In this document: one piece after another, positions 37,320 to 48,713 of the stretch
How the letters are laid out: every line of letters starts with the position of its first letter
Position numbering within the stretch: position 1 is the stretch's first letter
Assembly (NCBI GenBank): GCA_964036155.1
Contig: OZ038422.1
Location: 30,527,201-30,591,200, forward strand
Direction of reading: 5' to 3'
Length of the DNA stretch: 64,000 nt
Origin: Diploscapter coronatus
Taxonomy: Eukaryota; Nematoda; Chromadorea; Rhabditida; Rhabditidae
The notes under the pieces: model-generated
What the model was told of the DNA's origin: nothing
What the model saw: the letters and a program-made list of their open reading frames with translations, nothing else
The model's database searches: none
Made by a program: the position numbers and the translations under genes

Positions 37320-40300
37320 GCAGACACGAAAGTTCTTCCCGTGTTCGCATTCATTGTGGAGGCCACGCAGTTGAAGGAGCTTCGTCAGTATCTCAATCAG
37401 GCCTCCCCAGGGCTCAATCTCAAGGAGGATGGTGAGAATTTCCATTTTTAGATCCAAAATAAATATCTAAAATACCATTTTTCAAATAGAAATTTTATCT
37501 TAACCTTCTTTATATAAATTTGAATTATGTCAACTAAGATAAATTTGCAGGCCCCGCTGATATCACTGACAATCTCATCGAAATCTGCAACAATTTGAAG
37601 GTCATCGGAAAAGCGGCCAACTCCAATGAGGTAAATTCTATTGCTTTTTCTGTTAATTAAAAAATAAATTTTGTAAGCGATCTAATTTTGCTTTTAATTT
37701 TTTCCCTGACAGATCCAAGCAATGTAATTTTCAGGTGGATCTGATCCTGAACTCTGTGTGCTCGCTGGTCGTGATGGTGGAGGCGAAGAAAGTGCCGCAG
37801 GTATTGTATTCATTAATTACCTACCTTTTGTACTTGCTTAACTCTTTGGTTAACATGTTAAGACCCATTAATATTTTGACCCAGAATTATGACAACGTCG
37901 AATTAGAGCCAAAATATGCTTTTAGGTGATCGACGCGATGTGCAGTTCGCTCGTCCCGCAGCATTTTAAAGGGCTCGGTTGGAACAGCAACGTTAGTTTT
38001 TCAACTAAATTATAACTATTTCATTAAAACTTACAAAACTGACCAAAAATGGACAAAATTTATGAAATATCGAGTTTGGATTTATTTTTCTTCAGGCTGG
38101 CCATGCAGTTCGCGTTCTGTCGAATCTGTTCAAGGCTTTCTCTACCTTTCCCCATTTGCAGGTAAGAATTATTTAATACTTGGAAGAAATCTGTTCGTTT
38201 TAATCATTTATTATCCAAGAGATTCTAAAATGATTGGTTATTGAAACTCACTTCATCATTTCAAATCAAGCAAATTTCTAACCTTTATGCGCGTAAAATT
38301 TAAAAACTCAAAAGAATCAATTTTCGTCGTTTCCAGGAAAGTTGGACATTTAGTTCATAAAATTGAAAGGAACTTGTTTTCTTTTAGGAAAAACTCGACA
38401 ATTTGTGGATAAAATTTAACAATTCAAAACGAGTATTTTTTATTTTCAGGAGAAGCTGTACAGTTCTCTCCTGGCGATGTGTGCGGAGGCGCGTCTGATG
38501 GGCGAGTTGGATTGCAGTGTGGAGACACTGCAGAAGCAGATGCAGGGCTGGGGCACGAGTGTCCAAGAGCAGAGGAAGATGCTCAGACTCGTTCACGACG
38601 CCCTCCTCGCCGATCAGAAACCTGATCTCGCTGCTAACGTGGGTCTTTTTATTCTTACTGAAAAATTCATGAGTAATTTACACTTTCATGTATCTTTTTG
38701 CAAGTTCATGAAAATGTTCGTGTTTTTTTTTCTGATTTCTTTGTTTCAACTTTACGCTATTTTGAAACATTCTCCCCAAGATTCAATAATGCCAACCTCC
38801 GTCCTTGAGCCTAGTAATGAAATAGCGTCTTCAAAAATTTTCAAGCATACTCCCTTTTAGCTAAAATGTTCCGTTAAGATCTTCTTACGTACCCCCTTAT
38901 GCTTTCACTTTCTATAGGAAAAGTTCATTTTGCTCACCTCTACCTCGATATTTCTTCATTTTGACCAAAAATCGGCCTAGGTCTGATTATGAAGTCTAAT
39001 ATTGCAGGTGATGATAATGCTGCTGGGAACGTACACGGACAAGGACGCTGCCTCTGCGAAGGAAGATGCGGCCGAATGCGTTCGCACTGCCGTTGTCGAT
39101 CCCAAATCGTTCTCGTTCGACCATCTCCAAAGACTCTCCGCTGTCAAGGCTCTTGAAAAGGTGAGATTAACACGTTTTTCTAAAAGAATGAATAACGAGT
39201 GATTTTTTTACATTTTATTGAAATTAAAATCACCATATTCATCGTTTGGAGCAATGATTTCAGGAGAAGCTGAGAGTGCGTTCAAAAATTATCATACTTC
39301 AAATAACTTTCTGAAATTCTACACATTAGTGAAAAATGGGTTTATTTTCAGTCGGACTCTCTGATGTACTCTGCGCTGCAGTTGTTCATCTCCGGTACTC
39401 TGGTTCGTATTTATTTTTTATTTTTCTTCTGTTTCCTGTTTACACTAAAAATGAGTATCATCAAATTATCTTCGAGTCTAAGAAAACTGTTTTCAGAAGG
39501 ACTATAAGAAATTCGTTGCGGAACATCCCGAGTTCGTGAAGGAGAAGTTGAAAGTGAACGATGAGCTGCTCACCAAGAAGATGCGTCTCCTCACGCTCAT
39601 GAGCATTGCCGAGGAGAAAAATGTATGCAGTTTCCATTCTTTCCTTATGGTTATATTTCCAGTAAAAAATAAGTCATTTTTGTTAGTTTCTTTTTCTATC
39701 CATTTTCTAAGGCTATATTTTTACAAGCGAGCCATTTTATGCAGTTTTCTAGAATAAAAAATAAAATATAAACAAAAATATTTGAGGTGATCGAGCTGGA
39801 CGAATTGGCCAAACAACTGGAGCTGCCCGCGGACGAGACACTCGAGGAGTTCATCATCGAGGCCGTCCAAGTCAATGCCATTTCGGTTAGGGATTTGATC
39901 TTTTTCAAATAATTTGAATTTTAGCAAAATTATAACTTTAAAAATTTAAACCATCTCTAATCGATTTTTACTGTGATTTTTTAGACATGGGCAAGCATTT
40001 TCATTTTTTTTTAATTTCAAGTTTCTTTTTAAAATACCCTGAGATGTTTCAAAAAATTTACTATTTCTGATTCTTACATTTTTAGAGAAAAAACTTCTGA
40101 CTTTAAAGAATTGTGGATTCAGGGCAAAATCAACGAGCTGTCGCGCACGCTCGTGGTCAGCTCGATGCAGCAGAGGCAGTTCGGACGCGACCAGTGGCAA
40201 ACTCTGCAGGTACACATTTTACTCTTAAAAACTACTCATTTTAAATTTCATGTTCATTCATTAGTAAACTCATTATTTTAATAGCTCTTCATACTAATTC

Positions 40301-40513
40301 GTATTTTTCTCTCAACGATATTTTTTTATTCTGAAAGGTTAAATTTGTATTAACCCACAAAAATGCATTTTTTCTGAAAAGCTATTGGATTTTATTTTTG
40401 TAATTTTAAACACGATTTTCTAGAAGCGCCTGCAAACTCTGATCGGAAATCTGAAGGCGACGCAGGCGAACATCCACAACATCAACAAGCAGATCGATAC
40501 CCCATTTGCGTAA
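37317..40513 (+). CDS. EIF3M: Eukaryotic translation initiation factor 3 subunit M (PCI domain)
   Basis: Thirteen exons, one of them a candidate 12-nt microexon (39264-39275), give 399 aa (395 without it): 37317-37431, 37551-37630, 37735-37800, 37926-37991, 38096-38161, 38450-38638, 39008-39160, 39264-39275, 39351-39401, 39497-39622, 39787-39885, 40123-40209 and 40424-40513. Seen: an N-terminal helical repeat part ([19 protein letters not shown]) and a C-terminal PCI domain ([57 protein letters not shown]). Known: eIF3m is an octamer-core PCI subunit of eIF3, acting in the cytosol; the C. elegans protein, CIF-1, is reported as shared with the COP9 signalosome. Third gene of the likely operon. 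Confidence 0.95.
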
Positions 40514-41533
40514 AAAGGTTATTCATTTATATTCTTTCTTTCGTAAAATAATAATTTTACTTCAAGATCAATATTTTTCCATTCTTTTTACAAAATTTCA
40601 AAAATCTAAGGATTTTCTCTTCTAAACATTCAAAAACCTATCTAATTATTCTTTCCAAAAGTAAGACGTTCTACTTGAAAATTTAATCTCAAATTTCAAA
40701 GATTGATCCATTTGCTTTTTTTCTTTATCCCGTGGTTTTTCCCAAATCCGAAAATGTTATTTTTATTTCTGGTTGTTTTTGGTTTTTGATTTGCTAATCT
40801 AAATAAGCGTTGTTGAGTTTTTACACTATGATTGGTAAATCCACATCATTTCTTCCCTGAAAAAATGTCGCATTCGGATCTTTTCCTTCATAGCTTATGG
40901 AGGAAAACGATATATTGCGACATGGAAATTAATTTTATTTCGGTTTCAAAGATTTTTAAACATAATTATGGTTGTTAAATCAGTTGGAATAAAGTTGTTA
41001 TAAAAATGAGGAAGAATATCAGAGCTTTGCGAAGTTTCAGATATGAAAAAGTAGAAAGTATGGACTTGGGTTAACTTGAAACTCTCCATTACTTGCCTTT
41101 TCATTCGTTTCGTTGCTCTGGAATAAAACTTCACAAAAGTATCGAATATTATAAAAGTAGAGTTAGAGATTATTTTTCGGGAAATTCGAAACACCCAAAC
41201 TAGAATTGCACAATTAGCATTCAAATGAAAAGAAATAACCAAATCAAGTTTTGGGTTTCCCTAAAAGTAGTTTAGAAAGTTATATTTTCTTTCCTTCCGC
41301 TTCTTTTATAACGATTTCATCGGCTGGGAAAATCGATCGGTCGAATGGAAATTCACATCGAACTGTGAAGCTGACCAACGAGTTTAAGCATCTGAAGGGA
41401 GAAAATGAAATGATTACATTCGTTGAAAAATAAATTTCTGAGCGACAATGATCGAAACTATAGAGAAAAAATTATCATAAGTCACTAATTAGATCAAACA
41501 TTTTGAATCTCTAGAAAATGTAGTGATAACTGA
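40514..41533. other. Convergent intergenic region
   Basis: About 1 kb between the 3' ends of EIF3M and a minus-strand small gene. AT-rich; I see no gene, repeat or site in it. Confidence 0.7.
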
Positions 41534-42108
41534 TCAAATCACTAACTTTTTCGATCTCCACAAAAAGAAATCCTCCCCTCGTTTCTCGATTTGATATGTG
41601 AAATGCGAGAAGCACGAGCGGTGATTGATCGGGGTTCGCTTGATGAGATACACCGTGTCGGCTCCACGACAATAGACATCGCAAAATTCACGAGAATTTC
41701 CGGATTCGGAATTGTCCTAAAATTACTCTGCCAAATTTTGATATAAAAAATAACATAATTCATTTCAAATAATTCCCAAATATCTGATATCATTTTATGC
41801 TTCTGACTTGATGAACTTTCCACGATTTCTAAAATAAATAGCTTACCATGAAACAATTATCCAACGAATAAGTTCTCCATGAGAAATCCGATTCGGATTC
41901 GTACAGGGAAATATTGCATGATTTTGAACTTTCGGTTTCTGTTGATGATGGTTTGCAATCAAGATTTCGCCATTCTAAAAGGACCACAAAATCCTTCAAA
42001 ATGAAAAAAAAAAAAAAACAACTCACGCCAATGCACGGAATGACATTGCACGAGTGATACAATCACCAGAGAAACTATTAAATATCCAAATAATCGATAA
42101 TTGATCAT
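41534..42108 (-). CDS. Small secreted cysteine-containing protein
   Basis: Three exons (42108-42027, 41974-41847, 41716-41534) give 130 aa. The N-terminus is a clear signal peptide (MINYRLFGYLIVSLVIVSL) with likely cleavage near QCHS. Mature part: WRNLDC, ESSKSCNISLYES, WRTYSLDNCFM, REFCDVYCRGAD and NHRSCFSHFTY, about seven cysteines and no further membrane segment. Introns are 52 and 130 nt. I do not recognise the family; small secreted proteins of this form are common in nematodes, so a role outside the cell is all I infer. The acceptor CTTTTAG at 41975 fits phase; one closer to the donor (GAAG) does not. Divergent from the channel gene across about 360 bp. Confidence 0.68.
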
Positions 42109-42467
42109 TAAAGATAATAGAAAGTGATAGGAGGATTATGATATGATGATATTGGATATGAAATGAATAAGCTAAATCTCAAGAAGATGGAAGTGACCCT
42201 CATAATGGAAATTAGCCTATTTCTTGCACTCTCTTATTTTCCTTACTATCTAACTTAATCAAATCATTCGAAACCAGTCGAATTAACACTTACTGCAAGT
42301 GGAATGACAATCGTTCCAATCTGCGTTATTTCAACTCCTCCCCTTTAATTTATTTCTGCCTCTTTTTCGTCTCTTCGTTTCTCTAGTTGATAATTTATCT
42401 CTCCTTCCTTTAGTCGTCATACATTCTGTGATTGACTTTGACTGCGTTACAATGCCTCCCACCTGCG
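42109..42467. promoter_or_regulatory. Shared head-to-head upstream region
   Basis: 359 bp between the two divergent start codons. The plus strand is CT-rich at 42330-42420 (for example CTCTTCGTTTCTCTAG), as upstream of other plus-strand genes in this window. Promoter role inferred. Confidence 0.4.
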
Positions 42468-45400
42468 ATGCGATTGCCCGAATGTAGCAGGCAGGCGATT
42501 GCGGTGGCTGCGTTTCTATTGATTTCCTCGATCCACGTCGTGCGAAATTCAGATGCAGCTTATTTGGAAGATGATGAAGACAGTCACGTCGTCCAGTTCT
42601 ATGACTTTAATGGTAAGTAATTGGAGAATTCGTCCTTTTATTGTCAATAACCGGTAACTTGAGACGGAATAAGTGATGCACAAATTCGAATATGCAAAGT
42701 GGGTATTGCGTATTTACAAATAGTCGTCCGATTTATTTCTTGAAAATAATGTAATATTGTCAAGTATCATGCAAATAACCCGCTGATTACCACACATCGT
42801 ATATCCGTGCAATTTATTTCGTTTCAAGTAATCAGCCATTGACAATATCTTCCATTTGAAAATTGATTATTTATTAGGCAACCTAAGAAATTTATGGCAT
42901 AACTATTGTTTTCTGTCCTATTTTGCATGTTTCAATGTCACAAGGGTTTCAGAAGAATTTTCACTTTTTTACCTTTTAATGAAATTTCTTCCCCTGTATT
43001 TTGCAATGATATGAGTTTTAGGAACGTGGCTCTCCTTTCTCAATCTCAAGGCCTCCGTGAAACCGACAAAAGTAAGAAAAGGCTCGTTTTTAATAATAAA
43101 TGCTAATTCAGCAAAGAAAACTTCCGCTCTCATCGATGCGCGTCAAAGCGATCAACCATCAGAGAAGTTTCGTGATTGAGCGTAGGCAGAAAGAATGGTT
43201 GGAAACGAAGGAGAAGGAAGAAATGGAAATGCGGAAGGAAAACAAGGTTGAAGCTGGAGAAGCAACGACGAAAATGGCAGAAGTATTAGAAACCCCGACA
43301 GAGAAGCCTGAAAAGTTGACGACTGTTGGACGGAAATCTGTTCAGGTACGGATATAAAAAAAATCAGAAATATGTTGTATTCATTTTAGGCAGTAGAAGA
43401 AGAATCAGCAACAACTTCACAGCCTATTCCAAAAACAACTCCAATCAGCGAGGTGAGAAGCGAAGAAGTAACAACTACACTACCAGAATCAATCATGACA
43501 ACGACACAAATTTCTGAAAAGGTTGGTGCGAAATTTTTAAAATTTATTCTCGGAATATCCTTTTAGGAAACCAAACAAGCTACAGTCTCTGAGATTACTT
43601 CGAAAACTCCGCCATCTAGTTCCACAACTGATGAAGCATTGACAACGATCCAAGTTGAAACTGTTACCAAAAGCACTGAAGAAGAAACGAAAACGCCTGA
43701 ATCGACTCGAGAGTCTCCTCGAGCAATAGAGGAATCGGAGAACAAGACAGAAATTGTTGAAGAAGCTGAAAAGCCGAAGAAAGCACCGAAGACGCACACC
43801 ATTGTCGAAACGAAGTACACACCAATCCAGGTGGAGCTTCTCTTTAAGAGTATTCTCTGCCATAAATCTGTGCAAAAAACACGAACGTCACTATTGTATT
43901 CAATGGTCATTTTCAGCACTACGAATTACCCGAAGAAAATGTGATCCATTTGATCTACACTAAGACAGGAAAACGACTTGGCACAGATTACGAATACAAG
44001 TACAAAGAGATCAAAGAAAAAGTTAAGAAGGCAAAGGGTATAAAATAGCGAAATAAATTGAACTTTATTGATTATTTTCTAGAAAGATTTGACAGAATAA
44101 TGAGCGGCAATGAAACGGAATTTGAAATGGAAATGGAAACGGAAGCCGAAGCCAAGGAAAGGAAGTTTGAGCCTGATTCAACTGATGCACAAGTTTATTC
44201 ACTCCTCGATGACAGTGGGAGAATATCGCCTAATTTTGAAGTCAGAGGTAAGATTAATTTGATTTTGGTTAAGGGTTCAAAAGAATCATTTTGTCGAGAT
44301 TATGTCAATCATTTCTCGACTTCAGATGAAATGCTGTTCAACTCTTCCCTGACCGGAAATATCTCCTATGAAGAGACGGGAATTCACGTTGCCTCATTCG
44401 ACACCTTGATGCTGGAGAGTGAAGAAATGCTCAATTTGGACAAATGGAATATGACCGATTTGAGGGAGATTTTATCGAATGTAACTCTACTCGAGCAACA
44501 GGAGACAAATAGTCATACGTAAGAAAATAAATTCGCTATTTTCCCTTCTGAACATGCGAGAAAATTGTGAATCCGGCTGAAATCTCATACCCTTTCATCT
44601 TTGTTTCGAATGCTCTTCAGTGCAAAAATCCTTTAGTGACTACGGCGGAAGCTACATTTTGCCCGTTTTATCGACTGTCAAGTACGACAATAGCACGGTG
44701 CCATTAGCTTTCAGCGGTAAACCGAGTTTTGTGTTATCTTTCGGAAGAAAAGCTGCTTCAAGATATTCCTGTAAACGTTCTCACGAAGATCAACATTTTA
44801 TATTTGGCTAACTTCGACAGCGAACTGATGGAGTATTCGATCGATCTGGAGCTCGAAATGAGTTGGTTTGATATTCGGTAATTCTAGAATGAACGAAAAA
44901 CGACATCAAATCGCAATTTTTAGACTCTCAAACAATTACACGAAACCTATCCGAATTCGAGAGAAGCAGATTATCGACAAGATTTGGCGTCCTGATCCGT
45001 ACTTCGTCAACTCGAAATACTCCTATTTTCATCACGTCTCATTCCCCAATTTCCGGATGAGAGTCAGAAATGATGGGCTCGTCACTTACACGATGAGGTC
45101 AGATATCACCATATTTCTTGGGAAAGGTTGGATTCGAATTAGAATCCGAACCTGAATGATCATTAACAGAAATAGGTTTTGAATTCGAATTTCGAGCCAT
45201 CCTTGATTTATGCAAACTTTCAAATACTTACTAACGAGGGAAGTACACAGATAGGAAATCGCAAATCTTGGCGAAATTTTCAAATAGTGGTTTTCGGTGA
45301 CGGGGATAATGATGATGAAGTCAAAAAGTGCTGAATAGGAATCTGAAAATGGAATTTTAAGTCGTTTTCCACTCGTATTATGCGTGAGAAATGAGTAAAA

Positions 45401-46655
45401 TCGTTTTCGAAAATGTAAACAAATTTTGCAAATTTATGAATAAAGTTGAAGAATTGACGATTTTCATTGGTTTCCAGGTTCCTATTTAGCGCTTTTTACT
45501 TCACCACAATCATTCCCGCTATTGAAAATCCCTATTTGGAAAGTTTATGTCGGGATCTGTGATTTCCGACTCGTGCACTTCCCTTGTAAGTTTTAGAGTG
45601 ACGTCAGTCTGCAACTGTTTCATGCTATTCTGTCTCTATCCCCACGATCAGCAGTCCTGCGATATGAAGATCAGTTCAAGTCAGGAATTGTCCTTTCAAA
45701 TTTGTTTACCTTTTAAATTCAGTTGCCTATCCAGCTTCATTCGTCCGTTTCGTGTGGGCCTCTGAACCAGTTCGGTTTGCGTCTCCCGTATTTCTGCCAG
45801 AACTACACATCCACACGCTAAGGACGACCAATTGTTCGGTCGAGGGAAAATTAAGTCAGATTTTCTACTTTAGTATTTTTCAAAAAAACTTCATTTTTCT
45901 ATTTTAGTCCCTTCGTCTTGTCTGAGTCTAATTTTCGACTTGGAACGAGACGGCAGCAGATTTATCGCCGAAAAGTACATCCCGTCGACATTGGCAATGA
46001 TGTTCGCTTGGGTCGCACCCTACGTGCCTTACAACTACGAAGAAGTTAGAATCATCACGCCTATAACGGTAAATTGGCGATTTTCAGAAAATGCACTATT
46101 TTCTGCACTTTATCTATTTTTAATTTAGGTTCTTTTGACACTTGTTCAAATGGAAAAGGGTGACAAAGAAATTCGCACCTCCTATCTAACGAGCATCGAT
46201 GTTTGGTTCGCCGCTATGAAGTGTTTCACCGTCTTGTCGCTAATCGAAAGTTTAACCGTATTGGCTCTCATCAAAAGGAGTCGAGCTATGGTATAGTTTA
46301 TTTTATTAGAATCTCAAAAACCTTGCGATATCATATCATTAAAAACTGGGTATATGACTTCAGCAAGAACTATCTTACTCCCAAGATTGTTTTTCATTTA
46401 CTGTCCCTAGACTTCCAAATTATTGTCTGAAGAACAAAAATTCAGGAGAGAAGTGCTCAGAGAGCCCCAAACGAGTTTCTCCGCGAAACGTTCCTCGCCC
46501 AGGGAATTCGACTCACAAAACTCTACCACTCTCTCGACAGAGTCTGCAGATTCCTGTCACCAATTATTTTCCTCATATTTTTCGTTTATTATATCATTTT
46601 TATCGCACAAGGCGATGAGAAACGGTGTAAGTATACAAGAAAAACAATGCTATGA
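42468..46655 (+). CDS. Cys-loop ligand-gated ion channel with long acidic N-terminal extension
   Basis: Sixteen exons sum to 811 aa in one frame, from 42468-42612 to 46446-46655. Seen: a signal peptide (MRLPECSRQAIAVAAFLL); about 400 residues rich in Thr/Ser/Glu/Lys (the exon at 43567-43830 is nearly all low complexity); then a ligand-binding domain (YILPVLSTVKYD, MSWFDIRLS, IWRPDPYFVNS); a Cys-loop C570-x13-C584 (LYPHDQQSC); and a loop-C cysteine pair C628-x10-C639, as in glycine/GluCl-type receptors. M1 is FIAEKYIPSTLAMMFAWVAP, M2 starts at EEVRIITPITVLLTLV (679-694), M3 ends at IKRSRAM, and M4 is FLSPIIFLIFFVYYIIFI. The M3-M4 loop is only about 35 residues. The usual PAR motif before M2 reads EVR. 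Ligand unknown; probably a postsynaptic membrane receptor. The ATG is chosen because it opens the signal peptide. Confidence 0.9.
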
Positions 46656-47020
46656 AGTAAACGTTTATTATTTATTTCGAAATACCTCCTTCGACAACGT
46701 TATAAAAATTACAGAATCTGATTTTATTATATACCTATTATTAGCAAGGAAAAAATTAGAGCACAAACAATGATTGTTCGTATTTTTATTTGAAAAATAA
46801 ATAAGTGCAAAGATGAAAATGTTAGAGCATGCATGGTTATGCAAATTTCTTTATTTAATTTTTGAACTATTCATTTGTTAATAAAATACATCATTTATTT
46901 ATTTCAAATTTTAAACAAAATGAGAATAATGTTTTAAGACTTTCATAGATCAATTGTCGTCCGTCGTTCAGTTATCCCTTGCAGGATATCCAGGAAGTAC
47001 CACGAGGAGGTAGACGAACA

Positions 47021-47784
47021 TCACTTCCCGCCACACAATAACACACACGTATACCTGAAAACTTAATATTTAGATTTTTTGAATTGTATGAAAAAGTCTT
47101 AATCTCCTGATCAAATTACAAAAATTGTTTGCGAGACTCAGAGAAATCAGAACCAGGAGTGGGTCGAAATGGCGTTTTAAAATTTGCGGAACCAGAATTT
47201 TAATAAAGTAAACAAATCTAAAGTCAATTGACCTAAAAATTACGACGGAGGATTTGGCAAGTTGAACGTTGTCTCGAAACAGACACGGCTACCGAGAAAA
47301 ATTCTGAATCCATAATTGGTTGATGAGGGGAGGGTAGGATGGTCTGGGTTGTCGTAGTTGAATCTAAATGAAAGAAAAATTATATAACTCTCATTATAAT
47401 TTTCACTAACTCTGCGAGAAACTGCATTTTGACTTTCGATCCAGCATGATCGGATTCCTTCACGCTTTTCATCAGCAGCTTGTTCAGATCTTTCTCAATT
47501 GTGTGGCCCATCTTCTGATTGATCTAAGCTTCCAAACATGTTGTGAATAAGAAAAAAGACCGTAATACCTCGAAATTCTGTAGAATGAGATTGTCTACAT
47601 CAATGGATCCAGTTAGACATCGACTTAGCAGGTGACCAATTTGATCGGAATTTTGCCTGTCTTCCTCCTTTACTTCCTGTTATTGTATTCATCATTGTCA
47701 AATTGAATTTTATTAGGTTAAACATACCTCGTCCATCTCCCTGTGGAATGGAGATTTAGGTTTTTTCCACTGGAATCCGCTCAT
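47021..47784 (-). CDS. Small protein of unknown function
   Basis: Five exons (47784-47728, 47676-47569, 47523-47411, 47363-47244, 47054-47021) give 143 aa with all phases agreeing. Seen: a charged N-terminus (MSGFQWKKPKSPFHREMDE), a helical-looking middle (HTIEKDLNKLLMKSVKE), a segment with GFRIFLGSRVCFETTFNL, and a short Cys-containing end (YTCVLLCGGK). No signal peptide, membrane segment or known motif. I do not recognise it. Its 3' end faces the channel gene 365 bp away. Coding status rests on frame-consistent splicing alone. Confidence 0.55.
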
Positions 47785-48582
47785 TTTGAACGTCACAAAC
47801 AGATTCAAATAGCGATCTAGGCATAGAAATGGTAATTGTTTCATTTCAGAGAATATTAGAAATTGAATAAGAATAGGACTATAGAGATTCATATTCAGCT
47901 CGAAATATGACGATTTAGGCGTCGAGGTTTGTCCGATTTAGACGAACATTAGTTGAGATGCGGTATCTGAAATTCAAATTTTTAGATTGAAAAATCGATT
48001 TGAGGATAAAAAATAGATGAAATGATTGCCGTTTGAGAGATGTTTAGAGGAAATGGCTGTAAAATGGAAGAGTCAGAGAAAGAATGATCGTTCACAAGAT
48101 AGAGAAAAAAACGAAAACATTCAAATGACAAAAAGCGATGTGAGCTGGACGATTTCCGAAGAGCAACATTTTGAAATAGAAAGAAATGAATCATCAACGT
48201 TTTCGAGAATCCGAAATTCAAATCGAATTTCGCATATTTTCGAAACATTGGAGAAGAATGAGCGAAGGGGCGACCATTGTCTTATATATCGGTTTTACTG
48301 TAAGAAAGTGGATGCTGATCCATCAACGGAAAGTGGTCAGATAGGCGAAATAGTGCGTGAAAAGATGCAGAGTGGTAAAGAACGCAACTTGCTTTCGGTG
48401 CAGAATTGAGAAGGATTGATGGAAAGTGGCTGCTTTACACGATTTGAATGTGAGAAAGTGGCAAAGATGAGCGGTTTTCGAAATAAAGAAATGCCAAATG
48501 TGTTTGATTCATTATACTTTCAAATCCGTTACCCACCAAAGAGTATTCAAATTAGCATAAGTCCGCTCATTTACATTTTTTT

Positions 48583-48713
48583 TTCGAAAAACGGACTGCA
48601 CCACGAGAATCAGCGTGAAAAACTATTAGATATGTAAAAACCGGTCAAATTGATGGACCTCTGTTCCGCACCCCTTCCTTATGACTTTAATTTTTCCTGA
48701 CACCCACTCTTAA
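48583..48713. mobile_element. Truncated copy of the YARS2-intron foldback element
   Basis: Sequence from CGAAAAACGGACTGCACCAC (48583) to CTGACACCCACTC (48709), followed by TTAA (48710-48713), matches the terminal ~125 bp of the inverted arms in YARS2 intron 2, allowing for substitutions. Shared parts include GAGAATCAGCG and CTGTTCCGCACCCCTTCC. Only one end is present, so this is a solo or deleted copy. Confidence 0.8.

Noticed and set aside
45098..45596. Near-palindrome AGGTTGGATTCGAATTAGAA and tRNA-like GATTCGAA strings in a channel intron
   Set aside because: No cloverleaf, no A box at the right distance; a small inverted repeat only.
48026..48409. 127-codon plus-strand frame
   Set aside because: Begins at a non-ATG codon, has no recognised domain and lies in an area of transposon remnants.
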